Source of the DNA: an uncultured Phycisphaerales bacterium | GTDB taxonomy: Bacteria > Planctomycetota > Phycisphaerae > Sedimentisphaerales > Anaerobacaceae | DNA length: 10,334 nucleotides | Assembly: GCA_937868145.1 (NCBI GenBank) | Contig: CALMMH010000085.1 | Span: 1 to 10,334 of the forward strand | Direction of reading: 5' to 3' | Part shown: one piece after another, positions 6,747-10,334 of the stretch | How positions within the stretch are numbered: position 1 is the stretch's first letter | How the letters are laid out: the number at the start of each line of letters is the position of its first letter | Position numbers and translations under genes: made by a program | The notes under the pieces: generated by a model | Database searches by the model: none | Seen by the model: the letters and a program-made list of their open reading frames with translations, nothing else | What the model was told of the DNA's origin: nothing

Positions 6747-7904
6747 ATGCTGAACGACTACATGTACAGGGGGGTCTGGCGCAATCTCAAGCGACTGCGA
6801 AGTATGTCGGCGGCCCAAAAGGTCCGTTACATGGCGAGGGTTGTGGTCGGGGAACTACTGCCTGCCCGTGTATTCGGCATACACGCGCTTCGCCTCGTGG
6901 AGATCAGCCTGACCGATCGATGTCAGTGTTGCTGCGGTCACTGCTTCGCCGCCACCCAGGATCGTGAGGACGAGCTTGCGGCGGCCGATGTCGAGAGGCT
7001 CCTCCGTGATCTGGCCCGGTTGGGGATTGTGGAGATCTGTTTTTCAGGCGGCGAGCCGCTTCTGCATCCTGAGATTGTGCCTCTGGTGGCGCATGCATCC
7101 GAGCAGGGGCTCCTGGTGCGGATGATCTCCAACGGGATCCTGTTGACGGAGGACATGGTCGTTCGGCTCAAGCGGGCGGGTCTGCAGTGGTGCTCGGTGT
7201 CCCTGGACGGCCCCACGTCGGCGGTCCACGACGCGTTCCGCGGCTATCCGGGATGTTTCGATCGGGCGGTGGGCGGGCTTCGCTATCTTGTCCACAACAA
7301 CATCCCGTGCAGCATCGTGACGGTCGCCCGCCGGGAGCTCATCAAGTCCGGCGGACTGCACGACCTTGTGAAACTCGGCGACGAAATCGGAGTCTCGGTG
7401 GTGCGGATCAACTTCCCCGTGCCGATCGGACGATTCAGCGACCAGGAAGACCAGGTGCTGACGCTGGCCGAACGGCAGGAAGTGCGGCGACTGCTCCGCT
7501 ACGGCAATACGACGATGGAATCCCCGCGGGAAGGGACGACCTGCAAAGCGGGCGTTACGAAGGTCAACATTCTGCCGAACGGCGATGTCACGCCTTGTGC
7601 GTTCATTCCGCTCCCCTTCGGTAATATCCATCAGGATCGTTTCGCAGACATCTGGAAGGCCATGATGTCCCACTCCAGCATGTTCAAGACGAGGGGACAG
7701 TGCTCTGCTTGCGACCCCGCCACGCGTGCGCGCATTCGAGAATTCGCCGCGATGCACGAGGACACGCTGGGGCATGCAGCTCGATTGCACGGGCCGGTCC
7801 TGGGGGTCGAAGGAGTGGCTGGAGCCTGTCCGAGACTGCATCCCATATCGTCGGTCCCCGGACGAATAGACAGGCAATGCTCCGTGGATCAACGAGCCAC
7901 GTGA
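6747..7904 (+). CDS. Radical SAM protein with SPASM/twitch-like C-terminal domain
   Basis: The product is 385 aa from ATG 6747; ATG 6702 would add 15 residues. Neither start has an ideal ribosome site: AGGGGG at 6729-6734 is about 12 bases before 6747, and AGGAG at 6681-6685 is 16 before 6702. The 4Fe-4S motif CX3CX2C is Cys59, Cys63 and Cys66 (DRCQCCCGHC), followed by FSGGEP at 99-104 and SVSLDG near 150-155, all standard for the SAM-cleaving TIM barrel. The C-terminal part has Cys266, ILPNGDVTPC with Cys284, GNI..FADIW at 292-303, and Cys319/Cys322, the layout of a SPASM or twitch auxiliary cluster. Such proteins modify peptides, cofactors or enzymes in the cytoplasm. No precursor peptide or partner maturase is visible nearby. 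The last 50 or so residues are poorly conserved-looking. The gene is bracketed by duplicated methyltransferase ends. Confidence 0.85.
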   Translation: MLNDYMYRGVWRNLKRLRSMSAAQKVRYMARVVVGELLPARVFGIHALRLVEISLTDRCQCCCGHCFAATQDREDELAAADVERLLRDLARLGIVEICFSGGEPLLHPEIVPLVAHASEQGLLVRMISNGILLTEDMVVRLKRAGLQWCSVSLDGPTSAVHDAFRGYPGCFDRAVGGLRYLVHNNIPCSIVTVARRELIKSGGLHDLVKLGDEIGVSVVRINFPVPIGRFSDQEDQVLTLAERQEVRRLLRYGNTTMESPREGTTCKAGVTKVNILPNGDVTPCAFIPLPFGNIHQDRFADIWKAMMSHSSMFKTRGQCSACDPATRARIREFAAMHEDTLGHAARLHGPVLGVEGVAGACPRLHPISSVPGRIDRQCSVDQRAT

Positions 7905-7910
7905 GAACAA

Positions 7911-8139
7911 AGGCCATCCGATCCCGGTGAATCGGATGGCCCTCGGGGTTTTGCAGGCATGCGAGCTACTTGATCTTGTAGCTGATCGCCATGCCGTCGT
8001 TTTTCTCCAGGGAAGAGCGGATGATCACGGTGTCGTAGTCGGGGCTGTTCTGGACATAGTCGAGGTAATCTTTCATCGCGTTGGCGGACTGGATCACGTT
8101 GTCCGCGACGACCACCGCGCCGGCTGAGAGTTTGGGCTC
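7911..8139. repeat. Direct repeat copy B (hairpin plus methyltransferase 3' end)
   Basis: This is the partner of copy A at 6366-6599. It forms the 3' end and terminator of the intact methyltransferase gene. Homology to copy A ends at 8139, after which the intact gene continues while copy A runs into unrelated sequence. Confidence 0.7.
7912..7946. terminator. Bidirectional hairpin terminator
   Basis: GGCCATCCGAT (7912-7922) and ATCGGATGGCC (7931-7941) form a perfect 11-bp stem with an eight-base loop. It lies 8 bases after the radical SAM stop and 24 bases beyond the stop of the convergent methyltransferase. TTTT follows a few bases later on the plus strand, and TTTGTT follows directly on the minus strand, so it can serve both genes. 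Confidence 0.7.
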
Positions 8140-8613
8140 GAGGAGCTTGAGGTACTTGAAGTAGTCCTGCTTCAGGGCGTCGATGAAGACGAAGTCAATC
8201 GGTCCTTCGATCGTGGGGAGTGTCTTCAACGCGTCGCCCTCGACGGCGGTGACCACGTTTTCCAGCCCCACCTTCTCCAGGTTCTCCCGCGTCTCCTTGA
8301 TTGCGGTCGGATCGAGGTCAAGGGTCCAGAGGTGCCCGCCGGTCCGCTCGAAGGCGATGCCCATGTTGACGGCGCCGAACCCGCTTGCCGAGCCGACCTC
8401 GACGCCCCGTTTGGCCCGGGCGCTCTCGACCAGGATGCGGAGCATCATCGCATCGCCCGGCGTGGTGTTCAGGCCGGTGCGGTGGAAGTTGTCGATGAAT
8501 TGCTTGCGGAACTCGGGACCGGTCTTGCCGCTCTGGCCTGCAAAGGCACACAGCCCGGCAAGGCTCAACACGGCAACACCCAGGACGGCGGCAACGGCAT
8601 GACGACGATTCAT
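7966..8613 (-). CDS. Class I SAM-dependent O-methyltransferase with signal peptide
   Basis: The product is 215 aa; GAGGGG lies six bases before the ATG at 8613. Residues 33-215 match the catechol/caffeoyl-CoA O-methyltransferase-like family: SAM-binding loop GVEVGSASGFG at 70-80, acidic ribose-binding end LDLD at 98-101, and the likely metal ligands Asp145 (FVFIDA), Asp171 and Asn172 (ADNV). Length without the leader is normal for the family. The odd part is residues 1-25, MNRRH followed by a Val/Leu/Ala core and CAFA, a clear secretory signal peptide (or possibly a membrane anchor). SAM is made in the cytoplasm, so either the enzyme is anchored facing inward or its role is unusual. The aldo/keto reductase gene lies upstream on the same strand, 121 bases away, and could be co-transcribed. 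A truncated paralogue of its 3' end lies at 6426-6599. Confidence 0.85.
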   Translation of the reverse strand: MNRRHAVAAVLGVAVLSLAGLCAFAGQSGKTGPEFRKQFIDNFHRTGLNTTPGDAMMLRILVESARAKRGVEVGSASGFGAVNMGIAFERTGGHLWTLDLDPTAIKETRENLEKVGLENVVTAVEGDALKTLPTIEGPIDFVFIDALKQDYFKYLKLLEPKLSAGAVVVADNVIQSANAMKDYLDYVQNSPDYDTVIIRSSLEKNDGMAISYKIK

Positions 8614-8632
8614 GGAAAACCCCTCGAATCTG

Positions 8633-8659
8633 CTATTTACGATTTACTATTTACGATTT
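8633..8659. repeat. Tandem 13-base repeat
   Basis: CTATTTACGATTT occurs at 8633-8645 and again at 8647-8659, one base apart, in the leader of the methyltransferase gene just beyond its ribosome site. It is AT-rich in a GC-rich setting. The function is unknown. Confidence 0.7.
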
Positions 8660-8702
8660 GGCGGAGCGTGAACTACGTCCGTGCCAGGACGCGAATCACG
8701 CT

Positions 8703-8731
8703 CTTCACTTCACACTTCACACTTCACACTT
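8703..8731. repeat. Short tandem repeat, 7-base unit
   Basis: ACTTCAC is repeated three times perfectly at 8707-8727, with partial units on both sides. It lies directly beyond the stop codon of the aldo/keto reductase gene (8735-8737). It looks like a slippage-prone microsatellite between two genes of the same strand. Confidence 0.75.
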
Positions 8732-8734
8732 GCC

Positions 8735-9643
8735 TTACGCAACGTCCGCCAGGGCGGCGTTGATCTTCTGGATTGCCTCGTCGATCTCGGCGGTGCTCTT
8801 GAAGCCGATCGTGACGCAGTCGAGCAGGCCGCACTGCATGGCAAAGCGAATGCTCTTTTCGCGGTCCTCGGGCTTGGCGAATCGGCCTTCGCCAATGATT
8901 TTCATGCCGATGACGCCTCGGCCTTTTTCCTTCATGAGCTTGATCTGCTCCATCACGGCCGGCACGTGCGACTCGTCGCTCGGGGCGTTCCAGGTGTCCG
9001 ATCGCGGCGTGTCCATCGCGACGCCCTGCGGATTGACGCGGACCAGGTGGATGTCCACCCAATCGAGTTCGACCGACCGCTTCAGCGCCGGCAAACTGTG
9101 ACAGGAGACGCCGTGGACGAGGATGATCTTCTTCTCCTTGGCTTCCTGCATTGCGTCCATGACGCGCTTGCGTTCCTCCTCCCAGTTCGGGGCGATCGTG
9201 CAGTGGACCAGGAGGCTGTCGATGTAGTCGACGCCGTAGATTTTGCGGTATTTGTCGATCTCCGCCAGGGGATTCTCCGGCACGCCGCCCATCTTGGTCT
9301 GGAGGAAAATCTTCTCCCGGGGCAGCCCCTTGATGGCGTCCCCGAGCATGGCGTGCGTCTGATAGGACTGGGCGATGTCGATCGTGGTGACGCCCTGGTC
9401 GTAGGCGTAGCGGACCAGGCGGTTGAAGCCGTCGACGCCGAGCTGCTGCTGGACGTGTCCGCTGCTGGTGCCGCAGCCGATGCTCAGCCGGCTGACTTTC
9501 AGACCGGTCTTGCCCAACGGGACCTGGTCGGCTGCGGTTTTCTTGCCCGCCGCCCTCGCTGCCAGCGGCGAGAGCATGACCCCGCCGGCGAGGGCCGCGG
9601 TCCGTTCGATGAATTGGCGTCTTGAAATGGATTGATTCTGCAT
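8735..9643 (-). CDS. Tat-exported aldo/keto reductase
   Basis: The product is 302 aa. The ATG at 9643 is chosen over the far upstream 9718 because AAGGGGG lies seven bases before it and a strong twin-arginine signal starts there: SRRQFIER at 7-14, then a hydrophobic stretch ending LAARA near 31. The rest is an aldo/keto reductase TIM barrel: VPLGKTGLKVSRL at 41-53, and the catalytic tetrad Asp89 (TTIDIAQSY), Tyr94, Lys117 (LQTKMG) and His147 (LLVHC). The late GMKIIGEGRF near 246-255 and FKSTAEIDEA match the nucleotide-binding end. It should reduce an aldehyde, ketone or sugar with NAD(P)H. Tat export allows the cofactor to be carried folded. Such exported reductases are frequent in planctomycetes; the substrate is unknown. 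The methyltransferase gene follows on the same strand. Confidence 0.87.
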   Translation of the reverse strand: MQNQSISRRQFIERTAALAGGVMLSPLAARAAGKKTAADQVPLGKTGLKVSRLSIGCGTSSGHVQQQLGVDGFNRLVRYAYDQGVTTIDIAQSYQTHAMLGDAIKGLPREKIFLQTKMGGVPENPLAEIDKYRKIYGVDYIDSLLVHCTIAPNWEEERKRVMDAMQEAKEKKIILVHGVSCHSLPALKRSVELDWVDIHLVRVNPQGVAMDTPRSDTWNAPSDESHVPAVMEQIKLMKEKGRGVIGMKIIGEGRFAKPEDREKSIRFAMQCGLLDCVTIGFKSTAEIDEAIQKINAALADVA

Positions 9644-9681
9644 AGGTACGCCCCCTTCTTTCAAAGCGGTAACCTCCATAG

Positions 9682-9698
9682 GGTGTGTCACGCACACC
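9682..9698. promoter_or_regulatory. Palindrome upstream of the aldo/keto reductase gene
   Basis: GGTGTG (9682-9687) and CACACC (9693-9698) are perfect inverted half-sites around a five-base centre, 39-55 bases upstream of the reductase start codon. Its size and place would suit a dimeric repressor or activator, but a single occurrence is weak evidence. Confidence 0.25.
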
Positions 9699-9840
9699 GG
9701 CTCAATCACAGGTCGCATCCCTGTCCGCGACGGCAGGACGACCCTACACTATACTTCCGGGCGAACAGACCCGTTCACCCAAACCACCATGCTGCCAGAA
9801 CCAGTCCGAGAATGCAACTCTTTTGTCCGCTTGGGTCGCA

Positions 9841-9869
9841 TTGACCTGCCTGCCGGGCCATGGTATCAT
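9841..9869 (+). promoter_or_regulatory. Sigma70-type promoter for the toxin/immunity-like pair
   Basis: TTGACC (9841-9846) and TATCAT (9864-9869) are 17 bases apart; TG at 9861-9862 gives an extended -10. Both hexamers match the consensus at five of six positions. Transcription would begin near 9876, shortly before the start codons at 9894/9909, showing that the small gene has its own promoter rather than being the tail of a longer coding sequence. Confidence 0.55.
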
Positions 9870-9908
9870 ATTCCCAGCCAGTGAAAGAGACGAATGTCAG
9901 GGAGTGCC

Positions 9909-10160
9909 ATGAAAAGAGGGCAACCAGATGTTCCTGGATTGACAAAGGAGCTTATCACTCAGTCTCGCGTGATCGCCAAAGGCCGACGCATACGCGATCT
10001 AGAGAGACTTTTGAAGGAGTATGGCGGGAGCCCTTCAGCGTGGACCAAGAGAAGCAGTCCGCCAGTTGAGATTCGCGGGGAGAGGTTCGAGTACCATTGG
10101 TATGAGCATCATGGGATCGGAAGGTTCGAGATCAAGATGAAGAAGGTGATAGGCGTATGA
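9909..10160 (+). CDS. Small protein resembling a polymorphic-toxin C-terminal tip
   Basis: The product is 83 aa from ATG 9909, with AGGGAG at 9899-9904; ATG 9894 would add five residues. It is a basic, mostly helical N-terminal half (ITQSRVIAKGRRIRDLERLLKEYGG) followed by a short beta region with Trp-Thr-Lys, FEYHWYEHHGIGRFEIKMK near 61-79. An H-W-Y/E plus G-x-x-E/F-K ending after a conserved Trp-Lys is, from memory, a common ending of RHS and other secreted polymorphic toxins. Here it stands alone, with its own promoter and no RHS or export region. The next gene overlaps it by ATGA (10157-10160), so the two are translationally coupled, as for toxin and immunity pairs. Toxicity is an inference, and an antitoxin or phage-type role cannot be excluded. 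Confidence 0.65.
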   Translation: MKRGQPDVPGLTKELITQSRVIAKGRRIRDLERLLKEYGGSPSAWTKRSSPPVEIRGERFEYHWYEHHGIGRFEIKMKKVIGV

Positions 10161-10334
10161 TCGTGAAACTGAAACAAAAGCATCCTGACTTCCCCGATCT
10201 TACAGAGGACCAGCCGTATTTCGTGATCGGAATCGAGGCGGATGATTACCGGGTGCTGAACGACCATGGCAAGCCATATCTGTACCCATCGCATCTGTTC
10301 GAAGTGATCGATCCGCACGAGCCGAGCATTTGGG
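10157..10334 (+). CDS. Putative immunity-like protein (partial, runs off window)
   Basis: ATG 10157 overlaps the stop of the preceding gene, and 59 codons are open to the window edge. The visible part reads MIVKLKQ, PDFPDLTEDQPYFVIGIE, ADDYRVLNDHGKPYLYP and HLFEVIDPHEPSIW. This pattern (a short beta-rich domain with a G-I-E-A-D-D-Y-R turn and an F-E-V-x-D-P-x-E-P end) resembles small cytosolic proteins encoded next to polymorphic toxins, which I take to be immunity proteins; the recognition is from memory. It has no signal peptide. Its coupling to the upstream basic protein supports a paired function. Confidence 0.6.
   Translation, partial: MIVKLKQKHPDFPDLTEDQPYFVIGIEADDYRVLNDHGKPYLYPSHLFEVIDPHEPSIW

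Noticed and set aside
8681..9625. Plus-strand open frame of 314 codons opposite the aldo/keto reductase
   Set aside because: Antisense shadow; the minus-strand gene has the full catalytic tetrad and Tat signal.
1..10334. CRISPR arrays, tRNA, rRNA, IS elements or prophage genes
   Set aside because: No regularly spaced repeats, tRNA-like cloverleaf, rRNA segment, transposase or phage structural gene was seen.

Overview
The window looks like chromosomal DNA from a GC-rich Planctomycetota bacterium, probably of the Phycisphaerae/Sedimentisphaerales type. The grounds are a secreted PQQ-type beta-propeller beginning 'WPAWRGP', twin-arginine signals on an amidohydrolase and an aldo/keto reductase, and two proteins with PEP-CTERM-type sorting tails. 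This placement is inferred from gene style; no rRNA or marker gene is present.

Layout, left to right. (1) 1-170: the end of a membrane protein. (2) 171-572: a long non-coding leader with one possible 25-codon leader ORF. (3) 573-2186 (+): a large exported protein combining a choice-of-anchor L-like domain, a caspase-like His/Cys dyad, an EF-hand loop and a variant PEP-CTERM tail. A GC-rich hairpin separates it from (4) a convergent secreted PQQ-like beta-propeller (3609-2266, -). (5) 3610-3880: a divergent region holding two adjacent hairpins. (6) 3881-5332 (+): a Tat-exported amidohydrolase. (7) 5333-5678: a region with a tiny signal-peptide-like ORF and a good extended -10 promoter. (8) 5679-6275 (+): a small PEP-CTERM protein. 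(9) 6367-6599: a hairpin plus a broken 3' fragment of an O-methyltransferase gene. (10) 6747-7904 (+): a radical SAM protein with a SPASM/twitch-like tail. (11) 7912-8613 (-): a matching hairpin and the full-length O-methyltransferase, which carries a signal peptide. (12) 9643-8735 (-): a Tat-exported aldo/keto reductase. (13) 9841-10334 (+): a promoter driving two overlapping small genes that look like a polymorphic-toxin tip and its immunity partner; the second runs off the window.

The genes do not form one pathway. Most products are predicted to be exported (caspase-like protein, beta-propeller, amidohydrolase, PEP-CTERM protein, methyltransferase, reductase), so the theme is cell-envelope or periplasmic function. 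The clearest signs of genome change are the duplicated methyltransferase end bracketing the radical SAM gene and the toxin/immunity-like pair at the right edge. The most unusual single gene is the caspase-like, sorting-tagged protein.
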